Below, piece by piece: positions 1 to 10,444 of a stretch of DNA of 64,000 bases. The notes beneath the pieces were generated by a model. The model worked only from the letters and a program-made list of their open reading frames with translations. It did not search any database and was not told where the DNA came from. Position 1 is the stretch's first letter. Every line of letters begins with the position of its first letter. A program made the translations under genes and the position numbers. The stretch is from Bimastos eiseni (Eukaryota > Annelida > Clitellata > Crassiclitellata > Lumbricidae): the NCBI GenBank assembly GCA_959347315.1, contig OY365806.1:53249862-53313861 (forward strand), in the 5' to 3' direction.

Positions 1-235
1 GAGTGATCTATCTAAGTTGTTGCCATAGTTCATCTGGTGTGTGGTTCGGCAATTCCCTCAAGTGCTTCGAATCTGTTAGTTATTTCAACTTGGGATTGCT
101 GTTCTATCTGATTGTTTCTGAGTTTTTTCAAGTCTAGGAGAAGAGGTTTGATGGTTCGTTTCTTTTTTAATCTTAAATGCATTGTCAGTATTACCAGATT
201 GTGGTCTGAGTCACGATCTGCACCGAGGCATGATC
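1..235 (-). pseudogene. LINE endonuclease C-terminal fragment
   Basis: On the minus strand, one frame reads through about 70 residues containing D-R-D-SDHNLVILTMHLRLK, followed by basic and helical sequence. SDHNLV is the characteristic C-terminal His motif of apurinic-like endonucleases carried by RTE-type LINEs. The fragment runs off the window edge and has an internal TGA. It has no attached reverse transcriptase here. The family assignment rests on the motif only. Confidence 0.55.
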
Positions 236-1275
236 GGGCGTTATTGATTGATATTATGCTTATTAACGAGTATTATTTAGGGCCTGGTATAGCTGGCATC
301 ACGTGGCCAGACTTTAAGGCCGTTATAGGGTGAAAAATATTAATATTCATTTTAATTCGCAACTGAGGCTTATGAATATTAATGACATATTTGTATAACG
401 GTGGGAATCGTAAAGACGCTGCCCGGTCTGGTACGAGATTTAACACTCCTGATGTCAGAGTCACTAGGCTAAAGACGAAGTCAATGCGTTGATCAACGAA
501 CTTGGTTTTATTAAATTAGCAGCAGAAACATAGTTGCACAGCATTGATCATTGACAAACTACTGATGACTGCTCCCTCTCTTCTTCTTTTCTTTACGGTC
601 TGCGATTATAAAGGAGCGTCGCCGGTGCCCAGACCGTAAAAAAGTGTATATGCTGGAGCATATATATATGCTCCAACAGAGCACAAGCAGAGCCCAAAAG
701 AGCACAGGCTATGCATAGAGATTGCAATTCCTTACCATATCAATTTTCCGGAATTTCGGGATATTTAAGTCAGATTCCGAAAGTTTTCTGGAATTCTGAT
801 TGTGAATGTATTTACCGACTCATTACTGTCAATTTCCAACAAATTTCTAACTAATTAAAATAGGCCTACTAATTTTATGTCTTTTTAACTAGTATAATAC
901 CAAACTACACATGAAAGTAACATAACAAGGGTTTAAATTGGTTCAGAAAACATTTAGTCTGTGTTTAAACCACTGTAGTTTGTCCTGGATAAATTTAATA
1001 GCCCAATTTTCCAAGTTTCCTCTGAGAAGCTGTGATAGTGCCCACTTAGACAGTACTATCATTCATACCATCCATACCATTCCACAAGTCTACAACTCTT
1101 CCACTGAAGAATTTCTGCCCTAATGTTCCTTTCGGTTTCTTAAACAATTTATACCTGTGTCCCCGAGTTACTCTATTTGGTGCAAATTGAAAAAACCTCT
1201 CCGAAAGTAGCGTCGAAGGTATCACAGAGTCGATATTCAGTGACTATGGTTAAAGAAATAGATAAAAACTGAAAG
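236..1275. other. Unassigned AT-rich intergenic sequence
   Basis: No recognisable gene. It contains a short AATTCCGGAATT-type repeat (about 735-805) next to a GAGCACA-rich stretch (about 655-715). An inverted relative of both lies at about 4665-4790, so the pieces probably derive from one interspersed repeat. Confidence 0.4.
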
Positions 1276-1287
1276 AACATAGATAGG

Positions 1288-1326
<39 letters not shown>

Positions 1327-1371
1327 GATAGGTTCTATATATATATATATATATATATACACATAGATAGG

Positions 1372-1441
<70 letters not shown>
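1276..1441. repeat. (TA)n microsatellite with ACACATAGATAGGTTC spacers
   Basis: Three long TA runs are separated by near-identical ACATAGATAGGTTC units, so the array is a compound microsatellite. Tyr-Ile reading frames across it are artefacts of the dinucleotide repeat. Confidence 0.95.
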
Positions 1442-2339
1442 CCTAGTGTCCAAAAGTTAAGAACTAAAGATTGCAAAGGCAGATCACTAACATAAGTTGA
1501 AAACAAATGGTTTGCGCACTATGGTCCACTACATTGGTTAAAATAGAAGTTGGATTAATGATATTAATAATGCTGGAATAGAAGGTGGATTGGTGAACGA
1601 ATATCTTTCAAAACAAATGCTATTTAGATGAATATAATGCCTGCTGAAATGAAAGTTGTTTTATCGAAAAGAATATTTGCCTAAAGAGAAGTTGAATTGA
1701 TAAAAATAGTTCTTGCTGAAGCAAAAGCTGGATATGCAGGCATTATTATTATCAATCCAACTTCTAGGCCTATTTTACCAGACACAATGGGTGAACAATA
1801 AAATTTAGTTAACATTCATTAGCTTTTGTTTATTAACCATTATTTTGTCACCAACTATTTGTTGTTGAAATATTTGTTGGAATTTTAAGCGTGCAGAGAA
1901 TTACTTTCTTTTTGTGAAATTGTCGACAAGGGGCCAGTGGAGCTGACAGCGTTTTAAAGTTGGGGTAGGCCTAATAAAGTTTCCAAATGCGCAAAGCGCA
2001 AAAACATTTTTCCTTCTCTATTTACAGAGTTATGTCTCTTTGCAGTGGATATTGAGCAAAAATTGAATCCAATCTACATAGAATATAAAAAAGTTTGTCA
2101 TATAAAATGCACCTACAGAGCAATGCACCGAGAGTTGTTGAAAGAATTTCTGCCAGACAGTCTCTTAGGTTGATTTCCAGACCAGAGGCGGCGATCTCGT
2201 TTGACAGGTGGGGTACACCCAGTGAGACGGGTATGAAATGTGAGGGGACAAACATATATGACACCTGCTCGCAAAAGATGGGGGACTTGATCCCTAGATC
2301 CCCAGGATCGCCGCCCCTGTCCCTGACACATTTCTAGAA

Positions 2340-4265
2340 TTGTGATCTCCTACATTCTTTCTATAGTTCTCCAATAGAGGGTGGGAATCGTGGGATGTCC
2401 TTTGTGCTTGTTTTCGGCAGTAAGCCGGGTCATCTCAATTGATTTATGTTTATTTTGCACCAAGTTGCACTAGATAAATAATAATAGATCGAAGTGTTCA
2501 CACTGCTGATGGTACCAACAGATTGGAGTTTGAAACAGTCACTTTATCAATATTCTTAACTTTAGACATTTTTCAATAATCCATCTACTTGTATTAACCT
2601 ATTACAGGCATGATTTTTTCCAGAATGACAGCAAGTCTGCCTTTGAGTAAGTTGTGGGCAGAGGTGTAACAAGGTTTTGAAAAGTGGGGGCATTATTTAA
2701 AAAATATTGCACAAAGCCCCAAAATTTTTTTGGCTCTCCCACTTTTTGAATTTTGCCCCCCTCCAGAAATTTGAAAAATGGGGGGCACACATTATTTTAA
2801 CAAAGGTATTCTTAAAAATCCATTGGATAAACATAAAAAGAACCGATTTGGTGGGCAGAAGTGCCCCTCTGCCCCTCCCCGCTTGTTGCACTCCTGGTTG
2901 GGGGCAACTGGTCTTCTCAGTTTTTTTTTTCGATGATCAATCCGACATCATGCACTAGCAGTGGCAGTAGATATATGGCCTATTTAGCTACACGTTTCAT
3001 CGTTTCAAAACTTGAAATAGAAGTAATTTAGTTCAGTTTTATACGCGCTATGGTATGTAGTGCACCTTAATTAGCTTACTAACTTATTAGGCCTGATAAT
3101 ATAGTCAAAAATTTCATCAAACGAGCTGAACAAATTTCTGCTTTTTATATCTGAAAATTAATGACCAAATGTAGCAGACGATGGAAGCGCATAAGACGAA
3201 AATTTAATTTGATGAAAAGGTTACTAGAATGTATGACACGAATTATGCACATTCATTATATACATGGGCTACTTCAGTTAATGAGTAGGCCTAATGAAAA
3301 TGCGAATTTTTGGAATAGTAGATAATTAAATGCCTTTGATAATAACGCACGTGGAGGAATTGCGTCCAAGCTCTGCTGGCCAAATAAATGGCAGGACGAC
3401 GTCCATCCTCGAAAATAAGTGCCAGGACGCCGTCCATGCACACTTTAAGCCCTGAGCGCATCCCTCACAACGTTGTGCAATCGTTCCTCTGTTAAACCAT
3501 GACAATTATAAGCTATTAGGACCCTTAACGCGTACTGAGATTGACTTGCTTTGATGCATATAGATTGTCGACAAGGGGGACGAAATTCAGTCGGTTTTTG
3601 AAGGCGATACCTAGTATTGTGACCATCGACGTATATACAGCGATGATTGTGACCTCCTCCACGCTTTCTATTCCTAAAATAGGGCGTGGGAATCTTGTGA
3701 TGTCGTTTGCGCTTATTTTGGGCCGTGACAGCGTCAATAAAAGTTTCAACCAATAGCTTTATCAGTATTCTTAACTTTGGAAATTTTCCACCAATCCATC
3801 CAGTTACCTTTTCCTATACATGACCTTTTCCAAAACTACAACAAGTCTGCTCCATGTGGGGCAACTAATCTTTTCAATTTTTTCGGCAACGATCCACCCA
3901 ACGTCATGTCGCAACTTGAAATATAATTATTATAGACGAAAATTTAAGCACATAAGACGAGCGCATCCATGAAAATATAAAAATAGGTACAGATGGATGA
4001 AAAGCTACCTAGAATGTATAACGCGAATGATTGACATCCATTATAAACGTAGGACACACAAAGTTAGTTAGTCTAATGAAAATATGAAACTTTTGTGAAA
4101 TAATAAAAAATAAATCCTGTTTATGACAACGTAGCTGGCCGAGAATTGCACTGCTACATGGACGGGCGTCCAGGCAATTCTGGCCAAATAAGTGTCAGGA
4201 CAGCGTCCGGCCTCGAAAATAAGTGCCTGGACGTCGTCCATGACCGTCAAGGCACACTTTAAGTA
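2340..4265. repeat. Diverged tandem duplication (two partial copies)
   Basis: About 2350-3455 and about 3650-4265 share a series of collinear blocks. These include GGGAATCxTGxGATGTC (2382 / 3687), TATTCTTAACTTT (about 2550 / 3762), CAAGTCTGC (about 2634 / 3841), GGGGCAACTxxTCTTxTCA (about 2901 / 3859) and a GxCGTCCAT..AAAATAAGTGCC block (about 3400 / 4210). Divergence is moderate, so the duplication is old. The first copy carries the MITE at 2659-2896, which is absent from the second. No protein is encoded. Confidence 0.6.
2659..2896 (-). mobile_element. hAT-type MITE, copy 1
   Basis: This 238-bp element begins CAGAGGTGTAAC and ends GTTGCACTCCTG, which are imperfect terminal inverted repeats. 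It is flanked by GTTGTGGG and GTTGGGGG, 7 of 8 identical, consistent with the 8-bp target duplication of hAT transposons. It is the reverse complement of the element at 40580-40851. The related tandem copy at about 3855 lacks it and provides an empty-site comparison. It has no coding capacity. Confidence 0.75.
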
Positions 4266-4831
4266 CTGAGCTTGAGTCCACGGTGTTAATGATTCCATAA
4301 TGCATCAGGCATGCTTCTGAAAATATGAACGCTGGAAGCACGTACAGTGAGTTCATCACCGAGTCTGCAAACTGGAGCAGATATCGCCTAATGCCAGTAG
4401 CAGAAAACATATGATCAGCTTCAACACAGTCTACTTGCTATAGGTGTTCAATCAAAAATAATGCCAACAGACTCCTCATCAGTAGCCTTTCTGACGTGGC
4501 GCTACATGTGTGTTTGCCAATGGAGTAGGCATAATAAAAACTGCATATTTAGTTTACAATTGCATCTTTGTAGAGAGTTAAACTTTCTACCAACTTTGTA
4601 GTCATTCTGAGGGCTTTAGTTATGATAATAATAGGGATAATAACTGCTATTTAAACCCCGTAATTTCACTTCCGAAATTCCGGAATTTATAAAAGACTGG
4701 AATTCCGGAATTCGGAATTTTATAATGGCAATCTCTAGCTATGCAGAGCACAGACAAAGCTTTCGCCCCAAGAGGACATAGACCACCAACCCGGGGAGGG
4801 CCCAAGGGCATGTTGCTATAATGCATATAAT

Positions 4832-5000
4832 GGTGTGGCACAATGGCCGATCGGTTAGAGCGGTCAGTCCGTAACGTTCAGTGTGTTCTGAGCGCACGGG
4901 TTCAAGCCTCGTCCGGGGCGTCACTGTGTAGGGACCTTGAGCAAGTCCTTCGCGTACCATTGCTCTGTAGTACAACTGCAATTGCCGCGTCGAAGCGTAT
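4832..5000 (+). mobile_element. tRNA-derived SINE
   Basis: A polymerase III type-2 promoter is visible. The A-box-like stretch TGGCACAATGGCCGATCGG starts at about 4836. The B box GGGTTCAAGCCTC is at 4898-4910. Downstream is CCTTGAGCAAGTCCTT, a tail-domain motif common in animal SINEs. There is no intact tRNA cloverleaf with a discriminator end, so it is a SINE head, not a tRNA gene. A TA-rich microsatellite follows at about 5055-5095. Confidence 0.7.
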
Positions 5001-5285
5001 GCACTTCTGAGCAAAAGATGTTGGAAGAAAGGCGGTATCAAATTTCGGTAATAAATATATATGTATATATATATATGTATATAATATAATATACGACGAT
5101 TGCATAACCCAAGTATCATAAATCATACACAGCACAGCTGTGGCTATCATTTATTACCTTCAAGCCCACACCTGTCAAGTCCTTTCAATGATACGCGGCC
5201 GCATGACTTTGGCAGCAGAGTGGCGGGAAGGGTCAGACGATACAGAATTTAGGACGAGGTAACCAGAGAGTAGTATAAAACATAA

Positions 5286-5500
5286 CATTCTGGGACATTT
5301 GACCCCACCTTGAGACATTTGACCCCAACTTAGGTTAATCTGGGACATTAAACTTAGGTCCATCTGGGACATTTGACCCCACCTTAGGTCAATCTGGGAC
5401 ATTTGACCCACCTTAGGTCAACCTCTGACAATTGACCACACTTTAGGTCAAATCGGTCAAATTTGACCCCACCTTAGGTCAAATCGCCCACCTATAGGCT
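5286..5500. repeat. Minisatellite, about 30-bp unit
   Basis: Degenerate tandem units of the form CTGGGACATTTGACCCCACC plus TTAGGTCAAT are repeated about seven times. It abuts the decayed left end of the Polinton-like element. The units are contiguous with no unique spacers, so this is not a CRISPR array. Confidence 0.85.
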
Positions 5501-5639
5501 CATACTTTTACCTACGCCAAGGTCAAAACAATCGCCAAATCCACGCCAAGCCTAAACTATTGGTCAAATCGCCCACCTGTAGGTTACCGCAAAATAACGA
5601 ATCCGCCCTCATTCGTGCACAGGCCTAAAATCTTGGTTG

Positions 5640-6625
5640 AAATGCGCGGGGAATTTCCAATACTTTCGATATTGGGAATTACCCGCAGTTTCGCTGATGA
5701 ATGATGTGTTAACCAAGTCCTCATTATCAACCCAAGAATTGAATGACTCGGGATAATCCGACCATTTCACCAGCGATTTGTTTCCACGTTTCCTGATTAC
5801 CTTTTCTATTTTAAATATTTCTTGAGTAGTCTTCTGTAGCTCATGTTCATCGAATGATCCTTGTATTTCTTCACCATTATAATCGATAATCTTATAAGTT
5901 GGATGATCTGTGCACTGAATCAGAGATACTGTGAAAACCTCCTCCGTTCATCTCGGTGTATAACCCTTTTCAAAGATGTTCTTCGTTATTCTAACTTTAT
6001 CGCCTACCGAGAACTTAGGTAGCCTGTAATGGGTTCCGGGATCTCATCACCGTACAAATTCATCCATACTGCCTCATTCACTTTCACACTAGCCTTCGAT
6101 GGCGCCATTTTAATTGAGCAATGCCTAGTTTTATTATAATTACTAACCATTTCTCCCAACACTTTGATATATCTTCTGGTTGAATTACCAGTAAATTACT
6201 TTAAAAATGTTTCTCTCATCGTTCTATCCCATCGCTCGACGACGCACGATTTTTCTTCATTCTCCGTAGAATACTACTCAACCAATTTCTTAACATCTCT
6301 ATTGTAAAATTCCTTGCCTTTATCCACCCAAACCTTACCCGGTCTTCTACCACTACTCTCGAGTATCTTCGCGACACCAGTAGCCGTAGATTTTCCACTC
6401 TTATCATTTAATGGAACGATCCATCCGTACTTGGAAAATACGTCTATCACGGTTAACAAATATCTCACACCATCGTTAACTTTAGCAAAAGCCTGCATAT
6501 CGACTAAATCGGCAGCCCAGATTTCATCGGTGCCACCAACGTACACCTTCCTTTTTAGAAAACGCCTTACAACAGGCTTGTGTAATTCTTCAGCTAGCTG
6601 ATTGGTCCATTTCAAAGTATCTTGT
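5640..6625 (-). pseudogene. Polinton integrase (rve core + chromodomain), broken
   Basis: DDE-type integrase that would insert element DNA into the host genome. Read on the minus strand, about 6274-6615 encodes the catalytic core, with the first Asp in AADLVDM, the second in WVDKGKEF, and the segment LLTVIDVFSKYGWIVPL. The third acidic residue is probably the Glu of VVERWDRTMRE (about 6216-6260), reached through a frameshift. Farther on, about 5830-6030 holds a beta-rich segment starting KFSVGDKVRITKN. About 5718-5825 encodes a chromodomain-like region (IEKVIRKRGNKSLVKW, then FNSWVDNEDL), the arrangement known for Polinton integrases. The N-terminal zinc-binding part is missing because an inverted fragment of the neighbouring gene abuts at about 6655. 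It has several stops and is not functional. Confidence 0.85.
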
Positions 6626-6654
6626 AGTTTTTTTTATAGAAAATCGGCTATGCC

Positions 6655-6705
6655 GGGATCGTATAGAGAGATCTTTAGTCAGACCAATATTGTCCACTAA
6701 AGCGA
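6655..6705. repeat. Left arm of exact 51-bp inverted repeat
   Basis: The 51 bases at 6655-6705 are the exact reverse complement of 7110-7160. The right arm belongs to the PLA2-like gene. The left arm is therefore an inverted scrap of that gene joined to the integrase remnant. Confidence 0.9.
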
Positions 6706-6730
6706 GTGTCGGGTTTTCAAAACCCGACAG

Positions 6731-7085
6731 TTCATCCATACTGCCTCATTCACTTTCACACTAGCCTTAGATGGCGCCATTTTAATTGAGCAATGCCTAG
6801 TTTTATTATAATTACTAACCATTTCTCCCAACACTTTGATATATCTTCTGGTTGAATTACCAGTAAATTACTTTTAAAATGTTTCTCTCATCGTTCTATC
6901 CCATCGCTCGACGACGCACGATTTTTCTTCATTCTCCGTAGAATACTACTCAACCAATTTCTTAACATCTCTATTGTAAAATTCCTTGCCTTTATCCACC
7001 CAAACCTTACCCGGTCTTCTACCACTACTCTCGAGTATCTTCGCGACACCAGTAGCCGTAGATTTTCCACTCTTATCATTTAATG
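6731..7085 (-). pseudogene. Near-identical 355-bp duplicate of integrase segment
   Basis: This stretch repeats 6059-6413 with about two differences (TTAGATGG for TTCGATGG, and one shifted T/A in a homopolymer). It re-encodes the second catalytic Asp region (KVWVDKGKEF) and the VVERWDRTMRE region of the integrase. It lies between the two arms of the 51-bp inverted repeat. The near identity means a recent duplication or an assembly error; age cannot be judged without reads. Confidence 0.9.
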
Positions 7086-7590
7086 ATAAAAGCTGCAGAA
7101 GGCACTCTTATCGCTTTAGTGGACAATATTGGTCTGACTAAAGATCTCTCTATACGATCCCGTAAACTAGGATTAGGAATATTATTCAATTCGTTTATCA
7201 TCGCTTTATCGGCAACATTCCTGGACGCCGTATCCGGGTGCCGATCGTACGTCAAAGCGTTGTCGACTCTATCGACGGGTTTCGACCAATCTTTTGGAGT
7301 TCCATCGGGATTCAACCGCAAGTCTAGCCTAATACCGGGGCCAATGAACTGATGACCCGGTAAGTGCATCTCACCCGCAAATTTGGCCAACGGCAATTTA
7401 ATACCGCTAGTAACCGAATTAAGAGATCCAAAGAGATCGCCGCCTTCTGCAGCTTTTACGAATTGAGTCTTTGTTTTTCAGCAAACACCGCACACGCCTC
7501 TAAGCATTTGCCTTCCATTCTTCGTCACGACGTTCCGAACATTTTTAGTTTCAGTACGAGTTTTACATTTAACGCATAAGGGCCTACATC
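7076..7590 (-). pseudogene. Zinc-ribbon / phospholipase A2-like Polinton protein
   Basis: A single minus-strand frame from the first Cys codon (7574-7576) runs through with one in-frame TGA. It starts as a zinc ribbon with paired CVKC and CGVC, the TGA falling directly after the second pair. It continues through GGDLFGSLNSVTSGIKLPL to a region with FIGPGIRLDLRLNPDG, PVDRVDNA and DTASRNVADKAM. The GPG..LD..L...P.D.VD.A pattern matches the calcium-loop and active-site neighbourhood of the parvovirus VP1-type phospholipase A2 domain, also known from some Polinton/adintovirus elements. In that family the enzyme helps particles leave endosomes. The His-Asp pair expected just after VDNA is absent, which looks like a small deletion. 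The gene is divergent from the ATPase, separated by a short AT-rich gap. Confidence 0.65.
7110..7160. repeat. Right arm of exact 51-bp inverted repeat
   Basis: Reverse complement of 6655-6705, located inside the C-terminal coding part of the PLA2-like gene. A second short inverted match (AAAGCTGCAGAAGGC, about 7088 and about 7443) also lies in this gene. Both point to repeated inversion or template switching here. Confidence 0.9.
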
Positions 7591-7599
7591 TTTTTTAAA

Positions 7600-8250
7600 T
7601 ACAATATATTTAAAAATTGAAGTCAAAGATTTATCATGGAATGACGCATTATCGAAAAGATTCAATAGTTCTCTTTTAACTAGAAGTATAAGGGGGTTAA
7701 TCGTAGGAATGTCGGGATGCGGCAAGACGACTCTATTGTTGAACCTACTTCTAAGACCCGGAAGGCTAGATTATGACAACCTGCAAGTATTTGGAAGATC
7801 TCTCTTTCAACCAGAGTATAAAATTCTCAAGAAAGCATGCGAACAAACAATACCGAAAGAATCCATTATAGGATTATTCGATTGCCAAGACGAGATCAGT
7901 GAGACTAAATGTTTCACCGGTATTCGTAGTTGAGGAAATGGCGAAACACTCAGATAAAAAATCTGACATATCTTCCAAATTCTTTGAATCATCAGAAGAC
8001 GTGCGAGATCCGAGAGACTTGAACCGGGGCAAGAAGAACCTAATGATTTTCGATGATTTACAGTTAGAAAGGCAAAAAAATAAATGCGAGACTTAGACCT
8101 ACTACATCCGGGGACGGCATAGTAACGTCGACTGTTTTTACCTCGCACAAAATTATTTCAAACTACCGAGACAGACTATCAGAGAGAACGCAAACTTTAT
8201 AAGCCTGTTCCCCAAGACCTCAAAAATATTGATCACATCTACAACGACCA
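7600..8250 (+). pseudogene. Polinton packaging ATPase (FtsK/HerA type), broken
   Basis: Putative DNA-packaging motor of the virus-like element. The frame is open upstream of the Met at 7709. The P-loop GMSGCGKT (about 7709-7732) is followed by LDYDNLQVFGRSLFQPEY. After a frameshift near 7910 comes VEEMAKHSDKKSDI, and a Walker B-like strand NLMIFDDLQLE at about 8037-8069. Further frameshifts follow, with recognisable coding to about 8250. Length of the coding trace (about 215 residues) and motif order fit Polinton A32-like ATPases. It is the first gene of the plus-strand capsid block. Inactive because of at least three frame breaks. Confidence 0.82.
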
Positions 8251-8254
8251 CGTG

Positions 8255-8443
8255 AGTACAATATAGTGCAACAAGGGCATGGTCTTTACTTGAAGCCGCA
8301 CCAAGGATCGGGGGTTTAGACGGCGAAGGAGAAGGCCTATATCTGAAAACGGGTTCCGGGTTCGTAAGCGGCGAAGGACTTATCCTAGGACCAGATTCGC
8401 CGTTCAAAAATATTCCGCTTCTCGGATTGTTACTGTAATTAAA
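8255..8443 (+). pseudogene. Small Gly-rich Polinton protein
   Basis: A plus-strand frame encodes about 60 residues ending at a TAA. It is rich in Gly and Leu, with repeated GxGLYLK / GEGLYLK / GEGLILG elements and the ending SPFKNIPLLGLLL. I recognise this as the kind of short conserved protein sitting next to the ATPase in other animal Polintons, but no function is known to me. The start codon is not clear because the preceding stretch is frameshifted. It has a hydrophobic C-terminus, so membrane or capsid association is possible. Confidence 0.5.
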
Positions 8444-8463
8444 AATATCTTTCGATATTAAAA

Positions 8464-9033
8464 ATGGAATTGAATCGAAAGGCAAACGGCATATCGTCTT
8501 CAGAAAATATCTGAAATTCAACAGGAAATCTTACGAGAACGAGAAAAGAGAGAAGTCATATGCAGAGAATATTAAAAGAGCGTCAAAGTAGTCGACGCGT
8601 TGGGAGGCTTGTTAGCCATTACATCTTCGGGACTCGGTGTTTTAGGCGTAACTTTTCTAAGCGCCGTTGTAGGCGCGCCAGCCTACGCGGTAATGATACG
8701 GCGATTGTGACGGCTAGCGCGCCTGTCAGCGGAGCATTATGTCTGCTAGGGCAAAGAGTCTGCCGAGTACTGTCGCTGCGGCTAGAAAAGCACGCGACAA
8801 TCAAGACAATAGCGGAAGGGAAGCTCAATTCGATCAGCGACCTCGTTTCGAAAGCCTTGTATGATGACCATATCTCAGACGCGGAATATTCGCTTATTCT
8901 GGCCGAATTCGGGAAATTCAATGAGATGAAAGAACGAGTTGGAGCGGATGCCAAAACCAACATAGACGAAGCGACGAAATATGGAAAAGAAGAGGCGATC
9001 GAGATTTTCCATAGCGCTTTGAATACAAAGTGA
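8464..9033 (+). pseudogene. Polinton protein with hydrophobic segments and helical tail
   Basis: A candidate start ATG lies at 8464. The first part is charged and frameshifted. Next comes a hydrophobic, Gly/Ala-rich stretch (ALGGLLAITSSGLGVLGV, then FLSAVVGAPAYAV) at about 8600-8705. After a frameshift near 8715, a soluble helical tail runs to 9030 (IKTIAEGKLNSISDLVSKAL, then ISDAEYSLILAEFGKFNEMK). The hydrophobic pair followed by a helical domain suggests a membrane-interacting minor virion protein. That is inference from composition and from its place between ATPase and capsid genes. I do not recognise a named family. Confidence 0.5.
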
Positions 9034-9096
9034 ACGTAGATTTTACGTTTTATGTTTTAACGTTTTTACGTTAAAACATTATCCCACCAATTAAAA

Positions 9097-9945
9097 ATGT
9101 TGTTTCTAGACATCAAGGATCCAGAAAACGAGACTTTATCGTCAGTAACTTTCTCAAGGCGAAAAAAAATATCAGACAGGACTCGTTGTCGGAGAAATTA
9201 GAGGACATTAGTCTGCAGCGTGAATTGACAAATGCGTACAAACCGATAATCGACTCTCAGTCCGGAATTACGAGAGAATTAGACAAGAGAGATCCATGGC
9301 AACAGCCAAAGCGCTTCGAGCATTGCAGCCTCGCTAACGACAACGTTGAAAGCGATCCAATTTCTGCAACTACCGTCGATAGACATGTTCGAGGATGATC
9401 CCGTTTCAGATATTAGGACCTTAGAACTAGGCGACATCGCGGAAAAATATCTAAAAGAATACGCATCGAACAAAAAGACGACGGATACTACCTTAGGGAT
9501 AAACTCTAGAGATGGGCAGTTTTTCATCGGCAACTACCCAATTTCGATCGAAGAAGATGACATAACTACAAGGGAACTTCGGGGCTCTGGGAGTGGTTAA
9601 CGATGAAGGAACTAGAGAAGTCGATATACGACATAAACGATCTCAAAAGATTTGAGCGAGATTATGTATGTGACAAACGCAATCTGTCGACCTGATAATC
9701 CGAACAAACCCAAGTCGTCTAGAAGCAGTAAATATAGGGAAATCATTAAGCCGATATGGGAAGCGAGGCACTCGTCGGGTGAAGGGGTCGTCGTTCTTCC
9801 ACAAGATCCTAATGCGCTAGTAGATATGTTGTCTCTACGAATGGCCAGCTTCAAAGCGGGATATACGGGCCTAAGAAACAAGGTAGATATGCGACGAATT
9901 ATTACGACAAAGTGCGATATTCGCCTTAGAGTATAAAAAAATAAT
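9097..9945 (+). pseudogene. Conserved Polinton structural-block protein, function unknown
   Basis: Starts at ATG 9097 and continues with frame breaks to about 9937. Helical, charged N-terminal part (SEKLEDISLQRELTNAYKPI) at about 9186-9300. Then FLQLPSIDMFEDDPVSDIRT and a stretch with DGQFFIGNYPISIEEDD at about 9350-9600. The C-terminal part has NKPKSSRSSKYREIIKPIWE and DPNALVDMLSLRMASFKAGY at about 9700-9900. Two distal segments resemble a protein I associate with other marine invertebrate Polintons, but its role is unknown to me. It lies between the hydrophobic protein and the small basic protein, all on one strand. Confidence 0.5.
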
Positions 9946-9959
9946 GTCGAGATTATAAA

Positions 9960-10417
9960 ATGATTGTTGTTACTAAAAGAATATACATCCACAAATACGT
10001 CGTAGGAGGCGCCGGAATAATCGAAACAATCGCGGGTCTCGCCAAAAGAATGTTATCGTCGAATGCTGCGTGATCCGTTTCATCGACGGCCTTAAACGTC
10101 GGCAAAGACGCCGCAACGGAGATTGGAAAAAGGCCATCGATGTTGGTAAGACCGTTACTTTCAACGCGGGAAAGCGACTCGTGGATAAAGCCGCGGCTAA
10201 GATGTTTAGTCCGCCACCGCGAACAGCCGTACTTAGCCAACGGAGAAAGGATTCGTGAAACCGTCTTATAGGCGACGATACGGCACGTAGTCGAGACAGC
10301 GAGGAAACGTTAAAGCGTTTAATAAGGGAGACGAATATAAATAATTTACTGTCCGGTAACGGTGGCGCCATATTGATACAAGTTTACGTACGTGGGTCGA
10401 GATTGAAGTTGGCTTAA
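9960..10417 (+). pseudogene. Small basic Polinton protein (minor core/capsid-like)
   Basis: Candidate start ATG at 9960. Across two alternating frames the coding trace is Ala/Gly/Lys-rich: ETIAGLAKRMLSSNA, LNVGKDAATEIGK, AIDVGKTVTFNAGKRLVDKA. It ends NNLLSGNGGAILIQVYV before a TAA at 10415-10417. The size, basic repeats and position directly upstream of the capsid gene resemble a minor virion protein. That is inference; no catalytic motif is present. One TGA and at least two frameshifts break it. Confidence 0.5.
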
Positions 10418-10444
10418 AATATTTTGCTGCTATAATAAAATAAG

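Noticed and set aside
1237..1506. Tyr-Ile-rich open frames
   Set aside because: Direct translation of a (TA)n microsatellite. The same holds for 60119-60359.
3445..3753. 102-codon minus-strand frame
   Set aside because: Lies in the non-coding tandem duplication; the corresponding frame is not kept in the other copy.
4832..4915. tRNA gene
   Set aside because: A and B boxes are present but no complete acceptor stem or anticodon arm; the downstream tail motif marks it as a SINE.
5286..5500. CRISPR-like array
   Set aside because: Units are contiguous and degenerate with no unique spacers, and the genome is eukaryotic.
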